A stretch of DNA of 64,000 bases, from assembly GCA_902539195.1 (NCBI GenBank), contig CACBHZ010000003.1:21727-85726 (forward strand), in the 5' to 3' direction. The DNA is from an uncultured Pelagibacteraceae bacterium (GTDB lineage: Bacteria > Pseudomonadota > Alphaproteobacteria > Pelagibacterales > Pelagibacteraceae). Under the pieces are notes generated by a model that worked only from the letters and a program-made list of their open reading frames with translations, ran no database searches and was not told the DNA's origin. Of this stretch, positions 19,864 through 28,069 are shown piece by piece. Both the position numbers and the translations under genes were made by a program. Every line of letters starts with the position of its first letter. The first letter of the stretch is position 1.

Positions 19864-19886
19864 TTTACTAGGGTTTTTCTAGTAAA
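19864..19886 (+). terminator. Perfect 8-bp inverted repeat after tRNA-Leu
   Basis: TTTACTAG at 19864-19871 and CTAGTAAA at 19879-19886 flank a 7-base loop, 8 bases after the tRNA CCA end. No T tract follows on the plus strand; read on the minus strand the hairpin is followed by TGATTTTTT. It may stabilise or terminate the tRNA transcript, or be a site mark. Function is inferred from position only. The remaining bases to 19963 show nothing else I can support. Confidence 0.35.
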
Positions 19887-19963
19887 AATTACCTTTATAT
19901 GTGTATGGTTATAGTTAATAACTTTTCCTAAATCGTATTCATTATATGCATTGGGGAGATTAA

Positions 19964-20020
19964 ATGATTGGTGAAAACAACTCGGCCAGAGTACTTATTT
20001 TTGATAACATTAAATTGTAA
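19964..20020 (+). CDS. Possible 18-residue leader peptide or small ORF
   Basis: ATG at 19964 is preceded by GGGGAG at 19953-19958 with a 5-base gap, one of the few strong Shine-Dalgarno matches in this window. The peptide reads MIGENNSARVLIFDNIKL and stops 9 bases before the glycosyltransferase start. It could be a leader that couples translation to the next gene, a remnant of a longer gene, or chance. I do not recognise it. Confidence 0.25.
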   Translation: MIGENNSARVLIFDNIKL

Positions 20021-20029
20021 ATAATATAA

Positions 20030-20689
20030 ATGAATAATTTAACTTTGATAATACCTGCAAAAAGGGAAGGGTCCTCTTTACCACTGGTATTAGAAGAAAT
20101 CAAAAATTATGAGTGTCAAATATTAGTAGTCCTGGAGGCTAGTGATATTGAAACAATAAATTCTGCAAAAAATTATAATTGTAAAATAATTTATCAACAA
20201 GAAACAGGTTATGGAGACGCAATACTTGAAGGTCTAAAGAATGTAAAAACTGAATATACATGTATATTTAATGCCGATGGCTCTTTTGATCCAAAATATT
20301 TAGATGAAATGATAAAAATTTGTAAAAATTTAGATTTTGTTTTTGCGTCTAGATACAAAGAAAAGGGAGGAAGCGACGATGACACACTTCTTACGAAAAT
20401 AGGCAACTTTACATTTACTAAAATTGGAAATATTTTTTTTTCAGTAAATATTTCAGATATTCTTTACACGTATATAATTGGAAAAACTGTTTCTTTTAAA
20501 AGTTTAAATTTGAAATCAAAAGATTTTTGTCTTTGTGTTGAAATACCAATTAAGGCAAAAAGAAAAGGAATGAGTTATACCGATACCCCAAGTTATGAGA
20601 GAAAAAGGAAAGCTGGTGAAAAAAAAGTAAATGAATTTAAAGATGGTTTCAAAATATTTTTATATATGATAAAAACATTTTTCAAATAA
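20030..20689 (+). CDS. Family 2 glycosyltransferase, dolichyl-phosphate-mannose-synthase-like
   Basis: A soluble GT-A fold enzyme of 219 residues that would move a sugar from a nucleotide sugar to a lipid or glycan. The N terminus NLTLIIPAKREGSSLPLVLE is the GT2 start, GYGDAILEGLKN resembles the DPM1 G-x-G-x-A segment, and FNADGSFDPKYLDEM replaces the usual DxD motif. A basic tail with DTPSYERKRKAGEKKVNEF matches the RRxGxSK-like stretch of polyprenyl-phosphate glycosyltransferases. There is no C-terminal membrane anchor. Donor and acceptor are unknown. It converges on the GT-C-like gene with a 4-base gap; a lipid-linked sugar made here could be that protein's substrate (inference). Confidence 0.75.
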   Translation: MNNLTLIIPAKREGSSLPLVLEEIKNYECQILVVLEASDIETINSAKNYNCKIIYQQETGYGDAILEGLKNVKTEYTCIFNADGSFDPKYLDEMIKICKNLDFVFASRYKEKGGSDDDTLLTKIGNFTFTKIGNIFFSVNISDILYTYIIGKTVSFKSLNLKSKDFCLCVEIPIKAKRKGMSYTDTPSYERKRKAGEKKVNEFKDGFKIFLYMIKTFFK

Positions 20690-20693
20690 ACAA

Positions 20694-22259
20694 TTAATTC
20701 AACTCATTACAAATTTTCTCTAGTACAGTTTCATTAAATTTAGAATGATCAATCATTACATAATTTAGAGATGTGTCATCAGATACTGCAACTCCAGAAC
20801 TAATATCAAAACAAATTTTGTTAAATTCTACTTTTCTAGAAAATGTCTGTTTCAAATTATAATTATGATCTTTGATCGCAAAAAAAATAAAACTGTTGAA
20901 TAAAAAAATAATTAAAATTAAAGAAGTTAATTTTGTTCTCGTATTTTGACTAAATATTTCTATTGAGTATATAAAAAACATTAAATAAATGAAAATGTAA
21001 TACAGATCATATGTTGGTCTATACCTAAAATTTAATATAAACGTGTTTATAATAAAAATTGTAAAAATAATTAGAATATAATTTTTTTTTCTTAAATTAA
21101 TTAAGAATAATAAAACTATAAGAATAAGCTCAAACATATTTAATTTATAGTTTGAAAAAAAAGTTAGAATATTTTTGAAAATATAATTCAAATTAATAGG
21201 TCCATATATATGCTGATCCCCAGTATGTTGACCCTTGAACTCCATCATTAATTGAAAAGGGTTGGTTAATCTTAATAGATTATAAATATTAAAATTTAAA
21301 AATCCAATTTGATCCAAAAACAAAATTAAAATTATTAAAAAAACAAATCCATTCAGAAGTAATGAAAAATATAAAATATTTGTTTTAAAATTTTTTTTAA
21401 AATAAAAAAATACAAAAATTGAAATTAAACTAATGGAAAAAATAATTAAATCTAAATACTTATTTCTTATTGAGATTTCAGTGATTAAATACCGAAGAAT
21501 TTCTAGATCATAAATATAATATTGAAAATAAATATAAAGAAATATAGCAGCCAATAATGATATAATTAAATAATAATTAATAATTTTATTTTTACTAAAA
21601 TTTACTGCCTTCTTTGTTGAGACTTGTGGAATCAGAAAAATTAGGAATAAATACAAAAATATTATTTGCATCTTTGCTAGCATTGCAAAACAAAAGAAAA
21701 TTCCAGAAACAAAAAATTTATAATATAGATTATTTGTATTTTTAAGAATTGTATAAATTGATAGAAATAAAAACAGTAAACTAATATTTTCAGATCTTAA
21801 TAAAAAAATTGATATTATGAAACCAATGGAAAATACGAATATTATACAAAAAATAAAACGTTGAATATAATTTATTTTAAGACTTTTTAATATCTTGCTA
21901 AATAAAAATACTAAAAAGATGTTTAAAAAAAAATTTAATGATCGCGATATATAAAAGTATATTTGTAAAATTTCATTTGTATTTTTTGAATTTAAAATAA
22001 AATCTATATTATTTGAATAATCAAAAAAAAAATTAAAAATTTTAAAAATTAAACTATTTATCAAAAAAGTAGTGAAAGCAGGATGATCTAAATACTCTTG
22101 CTCTATTCCTGAAGTAAGTAATAAAGAATTGTATAATATTGTTAAATCTTGATCTAAAACTGATGACCAATGTTGGTTTAGAAGCTGATAATAAAAAAGT
22201 GTAGTAAGTAAAATAAATAATATTAAATATATATTTCTTATTTGTTTCTTGTTAATCAT
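20694..22259 (-). CDS. Multipass membrane protein, probable GT-C glycosyltransferase
   Basis: About 521 residues with roughly 12 hydrophobic helices. The first external loop carries acidic motifs (SSVLDQDLT and EYLDHPAFTTF), as in GT-C transferases that use polyprenyl-phosphate sugars, and a later loop has LLRSENISL. I do not recognise the exact family; PMT_2/ArnT-like is the best guess. A GTG at 22274 gives five more residues, but ATG at 22259 (MINKKQIRN) is preferred. It is more AT-rich than its neighbours by eye, with many F, I, L and N codons. Placed between tRNA-Leu and ssrA, it looks like accessory sugar-decoration DNA. Confidence 0.6.
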   Translation of the reverse strand: MINKKQIRNIYLILFILLTTLFYYQLLNQHWSSVLDQDLTILYNSLLLTSGIEQEYLDHPAFTTFLINSLIFKIFNFFFDYSNNIDFILNSKNTNEILQIYFYISRSLNFFLNIFLVFLFSKILKSLKINYIQRFIFCIIFVFSIGFIISIFLLRSENISLLFLFLSIYTILKNTNNLYYKFFVSGIFFCFAMLAKMQIIFLYLFLIFLIPQVSTKKAVNFSKNKIINYYLIISLLAAIFLYIYFQYYIYDLEILRYLITEISIRNKYLDLIIFSISLISIFVFFYFKKNFKTNILYFSLLLNGFVFLIILILFLDQIGFLNFNIYNLLRLTNPFQLMMEFKGQHTGDQHIYGPINLNYIFKNILTFFSNYKLNMFELILIVLLFLINLRKKNYILIIFTIFIINTFILNFRYRPTYDLYYIFIYLMFFIYSIEIFSQNTRTKLTSLILIIFLFNSFIFFAIKDHNYNLKQTFSRKVEFNKICFDISSGVAVSDDTSLNYVMIDHSKFNETVLEKICNELN

Positions 22260-22384
22260 TATAATATTTATCACAAATTTTTTGTTGAAGTTCTAATTTT
22301 TTTTTTTCGTATGTTTTTTTGATTTTGTATTTGTTTTTGGCTTAATTGAACCTTCATTGAACTTTATTTTATGAAAATGAAAGT

Positions 22385-22664
22385 GGATAAGGGAAACCTT
22401 TTAATTAGGGGCGTTCTGTTGCCAGGTGCCCCGAACCCCGTAACTTAATTAATAAATTAATTAAGCTGCAAGTGCATAACTTTCGTTAGCATTTATAAAT
22501 TAGCCCTTCACGGCGGAACAATACCGAACGAAAAAATAACTTTTAGTCATCCGTCGATCCTAATTCACCCCCATAAGTTGAAAATGGTGGAGGTGGTGGG
22601 TACTGCCCCCACGTCCGTAATGGTTATTACGAAATTCGTTTATCGTCATAGTTGGAAAACCAAC
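22385..22664 (-). ncRNA. ssrA: Circularly permuted two-piece tmRNA
   Basis: This RNA rescues stalled ribosomes and tags incomplete proteins. Read on the minus strand, the acceptor piece comes first, ending ACCTCCACCA at 22585. A 12-base linker (22573-22584) follows, then the coding piece starting GGGGGTGA at 22572. GGGGGT pairs with ACCTCC with a G3-T wobble, the alanine identity element. P2 pairs GTTATT of the coding piece with AATAAC of the acceptor piece. The T arm is GTGGG/CCCAC around GGCAGTA. A pseudoknot stem GGGGC/GCCCC lies at the coding-piece 3' part. Outer ends are approximate. The permuted order is the alphaproteobacterial form. Confidence 0.9.
22461..22490 (-). other. ssrA: tmRNA proteolysis-tag reading frame
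   Basis: The frame GCT AAC GAA AGT TAT GCA CTT followed by GCA GCT TAA encodes ANESYALAA. The ending YALAA is the classic degron recognised by ClpXP and its adaptors. The stop codon lies in a 9-bp hairpin (22444-22465, CTTAATTAA/TTAATTAAG), matching the helix that normally holds the tmRNA stop. Confidence 0.9.
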
Positions 22665-22670
22665 ATTAAT

Positions 22671-22698
22671 AATATAAAACCAATCTCAATAGATTCAA
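22671..22698 (-). promoter_or_regulatory. Candidate ssrA promoter
   Basis: Read on the minus strand, TTGAAT (22698-22693) and TATATT (22676-22671) are spaced by 16 bases. Transcription would begin near 22664, just before the hairpin GTTGGTTTTCCAAC at the start of the acceptor precursor. The -35 lies 11 bases from the divergent thyX start. Confidence 0.4.
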
Positions 22699-22708
22699 TA
22701 AATTATTC

Positions 22709-23656
22709 ATGAAGTTAACTGAAGAACAAATAAAAGAGATAAAAGAACAGCAATCTCAACAAAATACAACAAAACGTGTTACAGCACCAGAGCTTGAAAA
22801 GATTCTCTATGATGCAATTCCAATCTTAGATCATGGTTTTATAAGAGTTGTTGATTATATGGGTGATGATACGTCTGTAGTTCAATCAGCAAGAGTTTCT
22901 TATGGAAAAGGCACAAAAAAAGTTTCAACAGATTCTGGACTAATAAAATACTTAATGAGGCATTGGCATAGCACACCTTTTGAAATGTGTGAGATTAAAT
23001 ATCATATAAAACTTCCAATATTTATAGCAAGACAGTGGATCAGGCACAGAACTGCGAATGTAAATGAGTATTCTGCAAGATATTCCATTTTAGATAAAGA
23101 ATTTTATTTGCCAGAGCCTAAGAACTTAGCAGCACAATCAAAAACCAATAGACAAGGCAGAGGGGAAATTCTTGAAGGAGATCAAGCAAAAAAAGTTTTA
23201 GAACTTTTAAAAAATGACGCTGAGCAAACTTACAATAATTATGAAACTATGCTGAACGAAAGATATGATGGATCAACTATAGATGAAAATGAAGTAGGTT
23301 TAGCCAGAGAACTTGCGAGGATGAACTTAACTTTAAATACTTATACTCAATGGTATTGGAAAACAGATTTATTAAACTTAATGAATTTTTTAAGACTAAG
23401 AGCTGATCATCATGCTCAGTATGAGATTAGAGCTTATGCTGATGCTATGCTTGATACCGTTAAAAAATGGGTACCAATAACTTATGAAGCTTTTATGGAT
23501 TATAGGGTTGGAGGAACAGAAGTTTCTGCAAAAGGAAAAATTATTATTCAAAAACTCATAAAAGGTGAAAATGTTTCTATCGATGACGTAGGTTTATCGA
23601 AAAGAGAATGGAACGAACTTATGGAAGCTTTTGATCTTAAAGATAAATTGATTTAA
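22709..23656 (+). CDS. thyX: Flavin-dependent thymidylate synthase
   Basis: ThyX methylates dUMP to dTMP using FAD, NADPH and methylenetetrahydrofolate, replacing ThyA. The signature [11 protein letters not shown] (RHR, seven residues, S) lies near residue 112. At 315 residues it is longer than the 220-250 residue actinobacterial forms but fits alphaproteobacterial ThyX, with an N-terminal extension before [19 protein letters not shown]. It is divergent from ssrA. The last 20 bases overlap the convergent mrp gene. Confidence 0.96.
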   Translation: MKLTEEQIKEIKEQQSQQNTTKRVTAPELEKILYDAIPILDHGFIRVVDYMGDDTSVVQSARVSYGKGTKKVSTDSGLIKYLMRHWHSTPFEMCEIKYHIKLPIFIARQWIRHRTANVNEYSARYSILDKEFYLPEPKNLAAQSKTNRQGRGEILEGDQAKKVLELLKNDAEQTYNNYETMLNERYDGSTIDENEVGLARELARMNLTLNTYTQWYWKTDLLNLMNFLRLRADHHAQYEIRAYADAMLDTVKKWVPITYEAFMDYRVGGTEVSAKGKIIIQKLIKGENVSIDDVGLSKREWNELMEAFDLKDKLI

Positions 23657-24461
23657 TTTTTTCTGCAAACTTAAAATATATTTTTGATATCTCATGGTCT
23701 GGCTTACTTTCTACTATTGGTGAACCCAAATCTCCTTGCTTCCCAACTTCAGGATCAATTGGTATTTCTCCAATAAAATCCTTTTTAAATTCTTCAGCAG
23801 TCTTTTTTACGCCACCCTCACCGAATATTGCATATTTTTTTCCATCATCTCCAACGAAATGGCTCATATTATCTATAAGTCCTAATATTTTTACTTTTAG
23901 TTTATCAAACATCCTTATTCCACGTTTTACATCCTGTAAGGCTATTTCTTGTGGTGTAGATATAATAATTACTCCGTCCATGTTAATTTCTTGCGCAAAA
24001 GTCAATTGCGTATCTCCAGTTCCTGGTGGCATATCAATAATTAAAATATCTAAATTTTCCCACAAAACTTTTTGTGTAAAAGTTTTTATCGCAGAAATAA
24101 CCATTGGTCCCCGCCAAATCATTGGTGTTTGCTCTTCTGTTAAAAATCCTATGGACATACATTGAATTCCATATTTTAAAATTGGCTTTAATTTTTGCCC
24201 ATCACTTTCAGGCTTTTCATTTATTGAAAATAATTTTGGCAGCGATGGTCCATATATATCTGCGTCAAGCAATCCAATATTTAAGTCCATTTTTTTTAAA
24301 GCTAAAGCAAGATTCGAGGCAAATGTTGACTTTCCAACACCTCCTTTTGCACTTGATATTGCAATTGTAAACTTTGTTCCAATAATCGGGTTCCTTCTAA
24401 AGGTTTTTGGCTCAGTTTTTGCCTTTGTTGTGTCACTTAAACCTACTTTTTTATTGTCCAT
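23637..24461 (-). CDS. mrp: Mrp/NBP35 (ApbC) family iron-sulfur carrier ATPase
   Basis: A P-loop ATPase of the MinD/Mrp family thought to carry Fe-S clusters to target proteins. It is 274 residues. The deviant Walker A is [17 protein letters not shown] (about residues 40-56), with [15 protein letters not shown] and [15 protein letters not shown] (Walker B region) following. The N-terminal DUF59/MIP18 domain found in many Mrp proteins is absent. The CxxC normally near residue 250 is also not evident, so cluster carriage is uncertain. It is divergent from hflK and overlaps thyX by 20 bases. Confidence 0.88.
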   Translation of the reverse strand: MDNKKVGLSDTTKAKTEPKTFRRNPIIGTKFTIAISSAKGGVGKSTFASNLALALKKMDLNIGLLDADIYGPSLPKLFSINEKPESDGQKLKPILKYGIQCMSIGFLTEEQTPMIWRGPMVISAIKTFTQKVLWENLDILIIDMPPGTGDTQLTFAQEINMDGVIIISTPQEIALQDVKRGIRMFDKLKVKILGLIDNMSHFVGDDGKKYAIFGEGGVKKTAEEFKKDFIGEIPIDPEVGKQGDLGSPIVESKPDHEISKIYFKFAEKIKSIYL

Positions 24462-24492
24462 AATTTACCATTACCTTGTTTTTACTAATAAA

Positions 24493-24510
24493 GACACTAT
24501 ATAGAGTGTC
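24493..24510. promoter_or_regulatory. Inverted repeat between mrp and hflK
   Basis: GACACT and AGTGTC are perfect 6-base arms around ATATAG. The repeat ends 5 bases before the hflK start, where a ribosome-binding site would normally lie, and sits in the 54-base divergent gap. It could be an operator or an mRNA hairpin limiting hflK initiation. No matching copy was noticed elsewhere in the window. Confidence 0.35.
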
Positions 24511-24515
24511 GTATT

Positions 24516-25607
24516 ATGAGTGATTTTAAAAATCAAAGCCCATGGGGAACACCTCCAGGTGGAGGCGGTAGTGGAAATGGTGGATTTAGAAAAGGTCCCA
24601 CTCCCCCAAATATCGATGAAGTTATAAGTAAACTACAATCAATAATAAACAGATTTTTAGGTGGAGGCAAAGGTGGGGCTAAGCCAATAATAATTGGTCT
24701 TATAATTCTTTCAATTGTTTGGACTTTAAGCGGTCTTTATAGAGTTTTACCTGATGAACAAGGTGTTGTGTTAAGATTTGGGAAATTTGTTAAAACTACA
24801 CAACCCGGATTAAATTATCATCTTCCTTTTCCAATAGAAAATGTACTAACCCCTAAAGTTACAAAAGTTAATCGAATGGATATTGGATTTAGGTCAGAAA
24901 GAGATAGTGGATTTTCCTCAGGCGGAGTTGCAGATGTTCCAGAAGAAAGTTTAATGTTAACAGGTGATGAAAACATAGTTAACATAGATTTTTCAGTATT
25001 TTGGGTAATTAAAGATGCTGGTAATTTTTTATTTAAAATTCAAGATCCAGAAGGAACAGTTAAAGCAGCTGCTGAAACAGCGATGAGAGAGGTTATTGCA
25101 CGATCTGATATTCAACCAATTCTAACTGAAGGTAGATCTATTATAGAAGCTGACACTCAGGAAATAATACAAGAAATTTTAGATGAATACACAAGCGGAA
25201 TTCAAATTACACAAGTTCAAACCCAAAAAGCCGATCCACCAGACCAAGTTATTGATGCATTCAGAGATGTCCAAGCTGCAAGAGCTGATATGGAAAGATC
25301 TAAAAACGAAGCAGAAGCATATGCGAATGATGTAATACCAAGAGCACGGGGAGAAGCAGCGAAAATTCTACAAGCAGCAGAAGCTTATAAAAAAGAAGTT
25401 GTTGCTAAGGCAGAAGGAGAAGCAAGTAGATTTTTATCAATTTATAATGAGTATGCAAAAGCTAAAAAAGTAACTCAAGAAAGAATGTATCTTGAGACAA
25501 TGGAAGAAGTATTAGCTGATATTAATAAAATAATAATCGACAAAAATTCAGGTGAAGGTGTAGTGCCATATCTGCCATTACAAGAATTAAAGACAGGAAC
25601 TAATTAA
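24516..25607 (+). CDS. hflK: HflK, SPFH-domain regulator of FtsH
   Basis: With HflC it forms a large membrane complex around the FtsH protease and modulates its access to substrates. It is 363 residues. A glycine/proline-rich cytoplasmic N terminus (GTPPGGGGSGNGG) precedes one membrane segment near residues 63-80 (PIIIGLIILSIVWTL). The SPFH/band 7 domain follows from YRVLPDEQGVVLRFGKF, then a long alanine/glutamate coiled coil (about 245-320). The family name and position directly before hflC are diagnostic. Confidence 0.96.
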   Translation: MSDFKNQSPWGTPPGGGGSGNGGFRKGPTPPNIDEVISKLQSIINRFLGGGKGGAKPIIIGLIILSIVWTLSGLYRVLPDEQGVVLRFGKFVKTTQPGLNYHLPFPIENVLTPKVTKVNRMDIGFRSERDSGFSSGGVADVPEESLMLTGDENIVNIDFSVFWVIKDAGNFLFKIQDPEGTVKAAAETAMREVIARSDIQPILTEGRSIIEADTQEIIQEILDEYTSGIQITQVQTQKADPPDQVIDAFRDVQAARADMERSKNEAEAYANDVIPRARGEAAKILQAAEAYKKEVVAKAEGEASRFLSIYNEYAKAKKVTQERMYLETMEEVLADINKIIIDKNSGEGVVPYLPLQELKTGTN

Positions 25608-25608
25608 A

Positions 25609-26478
25609 ATGAAAGCTGGAAAATTTTTAATACCAATAATAATACTAATCGCAGCAACAATTTACTTTTCAGTTTTTATAGTAAAAGAGGTTAATCAAGC
25701 CATAGTACTTCAATTTGGTGATCCTAAAAGAATTATATCAAAACCAGGAATTAATTTTAAAATTCCATTCATACAAAATGTTGTATTCTTAGATAAAAGA
25801 ATTTTAAATCTTGATACACCACCAGAAGAGGTCATTGCATCAGATCAAAAAAGACTTATCGTTGATGCATTTGCAAGGTTTCAAATAATTGATCCATTAA
25901 AGTTTTATATTTCAGTAGGAAATGAGAGAGTTGCAAGATCAAGATTAGCAACAATCATAAATTCAAGAATAAGAAACGTGCTTGGTCAACAAGAATTACA
26001 AACACTTTTATCAGAAGACAGAACAAAACAGATGTCTCTAATTCAAGAAGGTGTAAATAATGAAGCAGAAAATTTTGGTATTAGTATTGTTGATGTTAGA
26101 ATTAAAAGAGCAGACCTCCCCCAAGCAAACAGTGATGCAATTTTTAGAAGAATGCAAACTGAAAGGGAAAGAGAAGCAAAAGAATTTAGAGCAAAAGGTG
26201 CAGAGATGGCAGTAACAATTACCTCAACTGCTGACAAAGAAGTAACCGTTATACTTGCAGATGCACAAAAAAAATCTGAAATTATGAAGGGTGAAGGTGA
26301 TGGTTTAAAAAACAAGATTTTTGCTGATGCATTCGGACAAGATCCTGAATTTTTTGCATTTTATAGAGCTATGCAGGCATACCAAAAAGCTTTAATCGGC
26401 GGTGAGACTTCAATGATACTTTCACCAGATAGTGAATTTTTTAAATTTTTCGGAAATATTGATCAAAAAGTAGAGTAA
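25609..26478 (+). CDS. hflC: HflC, SPFH-domain regulator of FtsH
   Basis: The partner of HflK. It is 289 residues, with an N-terminal signal-anchor (FLIPIIILIAATIYFSVF, residues 6-23) and an SPFH domain beginning VKEVNQAIVLQFGDPKR. The family motif VDVRIKRADLPQ is followed by a charged helix MQTEREREAKEFRAKGAEMA. It starts 1 base after the hflK stop. Downstream DUF2065 and degP complete an envelope quality-control operon. Confidence 0.96.
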   Translation: MKAGKFLIPIIILIAATIYFSVFIVKEVNQAIVLQFGDPKRIISKPGINFKIPFIQNVVFLDKRILNLDTPPEEVIASDQKRLIVDAFARFQIIDPLKFYISVGNERVARSRLATIINSRIRNVLGQQELQTLLSEDRTKQMSLIQEGVNNEAENFGISIVDVRIKRADLPQANSDAIFRRMQTEREREAKEFRAKGAEMAVTITSTADKEVTVILADAQKKSEIMKGEGDGLKNKIFADAFGQDPEFFAFYRAMQAYQKALIGGETSMILSPDSEFFKFFGNIDQKVE

Positions 26479-26483
26479 ATTTA

Positions 26484-26669
26484 ATGAGAGAATTGATCAT
26501 CGCATTTGGTCTATTCCTTTTTATTGAAGGTATTCTTTACGCCATATTTCCATCAAAAATGAAAAATATGATTATGAAATTAAAAGAAGCCACTGATAAT
26601 CAACTGAGAACTGGTGGATTGGTGTTTGCAATGATTGGTTTTTTTATTATTTGGTACTTAAAAAGATGA
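26484..26669 (+). CDS. DUF2065 (YjeT-like) small membrane protein
   Basis: A 61-residue protein with two membrane helices: the first near residues 4-22 with GLFLFIEGILYAIFPSKM, and the second near 44-58. GLFLFxEGxxYAxxP and a C-terminal GxxxxxIG segment are the DUF2065 pattern. It is regularly found next to hflC, as here, and its molecular role is unknown. Its stop codon overlaps the degP ATG (ATGA). Confidence 0.88.
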   Translation: MRELIIAFGLFLFIEGILYAIFPSKMKNMIMKLKEATDNQLRTGGLVFAMIGFFIIWYLKR

Positions 26670-28069
26670 GATTCATAAAGATATTATTACTAATATTATT
26701 TTCATTTAATATTCAAAATACTTCCAGTGCAGCAAATATGCCTGCATCTTTTGCAGATCTAGCTGAAAAATTAATGCCATCAGTAGTAAATATTTCTACT
26801 ACAACAACAATAACCACAAGGTCAAATCCATTTCCATTTGAATTTCCTCCAGGGTCTCCTTTTGAAGACATGTTTAAAGATTATGGAACTCCTCAAAAGA
26901 GACAGACAAGTGCGCTTGGATCTGGCTTCATTATAGATGAAAAAGGAATTGTTATTACAAACAACCATGTAATCCAAGGCGCAGAAGATGTTTTTGTTAG
27001 AGTTAATGGTGAAAAAAATATAAAGGCAAAAGTAATTGGAGCTGATCCCGGCATGGATTTGGCGGTTCTTCAAATAGAGTCAGATCAAAAGTTCAAAACA
27101 GTTAAGTTTGGAGATTCCGATACCGCGAGAATAGGTGATTGGGTTATTGCAATTGGGAATCCATTTGGCCTAGGTGGAACGGTTACTGCAGGAATAATCT
27201 CTGCACGAAATAGAAGTATCGGTCTTTCTAGATATGAAGACTACATTCAAACTGATGCATCAATTAACCAAGGTAATTCAGGAGGTCCATTGTTTAACAT
27301 GGATGGAGATGTAGTTGGAATTAATACAGCAATATTAGGTCAATCAGGTTCAATTGGTATTGGTTTTGCAATTCCTTCTAACAGTGCACAAAAAGTAATT
27401 AATCAATTAATTGAATTTGGTGAAACTAAAAGAGGATGGCTAGGTGTAAGAATCCAAACGGTAACAAAAGATATTGCAGATGTTGAAAAATTAGATGAAC
27501 CAAGAGGAGCACTTGTTGCTAGTGTAGCTGAAAATAGTCCATCAGATAAGGGAGGAATAAAAGCTGGTGACATAATTTTAGAATTTGATGGTAAAAAAAT
27601 TAATGAAATGAGTGAGCTTCCGAGAATAGTTGCTGAAACAGAAGTTGGAAAAAGAGTAAAATTAAAAGTTTGGAGAAATAAACGTGAAATAACTAAAGAA
27701 ATTATACTTGGAAGATTAGAAACATCTGAAGACTTTAAATCTCAAGGTTTAGTAACAGAAAAGCCTAAAGAGGATACAATAGATGGTTTAAAAATAAAAG
27801 TGAGATTGCTAAGTAAAGATGACATTAAAGAAAGAAATTTACCAAAAAATACAACAGGATTGGTTATCACAGAAATCGACAAAGATAGTCCTGTTAATTA
27901 TCTTCAAGTAAATAATATTATTGTTGAAGCACAAAAGAAAAAGATAAACACCATTGGAGATTTAGATAACATAGTAAAACTAGCTCTAAAAAGTAATGAT
28001 AAAAGTTTACTTATTGCAATTTACAATAACAATAACCAGAGAAGATATATAGGTGTTAAACTAAATTAA
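26666..28069 (+). CDS. degP: Periplasmic Do-like serine protease (DegP/DegQ)
   Basis: A trypsin-fold protease and chaperone of the periplasm. Start ATG at 26666 gives a clean signal peptide (MRFIKILLLILFSFN, cleaved near SSAANM). A TTG at 26651 would add five non-signal residues and is rejected. The catalytic triad is visible: His in ITNNHVIQGAED, Asp in GMDLAVLQI and Ser in NQGNSGGPLFN. Two PDZ domains follow, the first from GWLGVRIQTV and the second less conserved from about residue 375. Linkage to hflKC-DUF2065 suggests a combined envelope-stress function. RpoH, encoded at 1112, may control it, but no promoter was identified. Confidence 0.95.
   Translation: MRFIKILLLILFSFNIQNTSSAANMPASFADLAEKLMPSVVNISTTTTITTRSNPFPFEFPPGSPFEDMFKDYGTPQKRQTSALGSGFIIDEKGIVITNNHVIQGAEDVFVRVNGEKNIKAKVIGADPGMDLAVLQIESDQKFKTVKFGDSDTARIGDWVIAIGNPFGLGGTVTAGIISARNRSIGLSRYEDYIQTDASINQGNSGGPLFNMDGDVVGINTAILGQSGSIGIGFAIPSNSAQKVINQLIEFGETKRGWLGVRIQTVTKDIADVEKLDEPRGALVASVAENSPSDKGGIKAGDIILEFDGKKINEMSELPRIVAETEVGKRVKLKVWRNKREITKEIILGRLETSEDFKSQGLVTEKPKEDTIDGLKIKVRLLSKDDIKERNLPKNTTGLVITEIDKDSPVNYLQVNNIIVEAQKKKINTIGDLDNIVKLALKSNDKSLLIAIYNNNNQRRYIGVKLN

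Noticed and set aside
22275..22384. Rho-independent terminator for ssrA
   Set aside because: The A/T-rich stretch downstream has no stable GC-containing hairpin followed by T residues on the minus strand.
26651..26665. TTG start for the DegP-like protease
   Set aside because: The ATG at 26666 gives a clean signal peptide and the ATGA overlap with the upstream gene; the TTG codons are still inside that gene.
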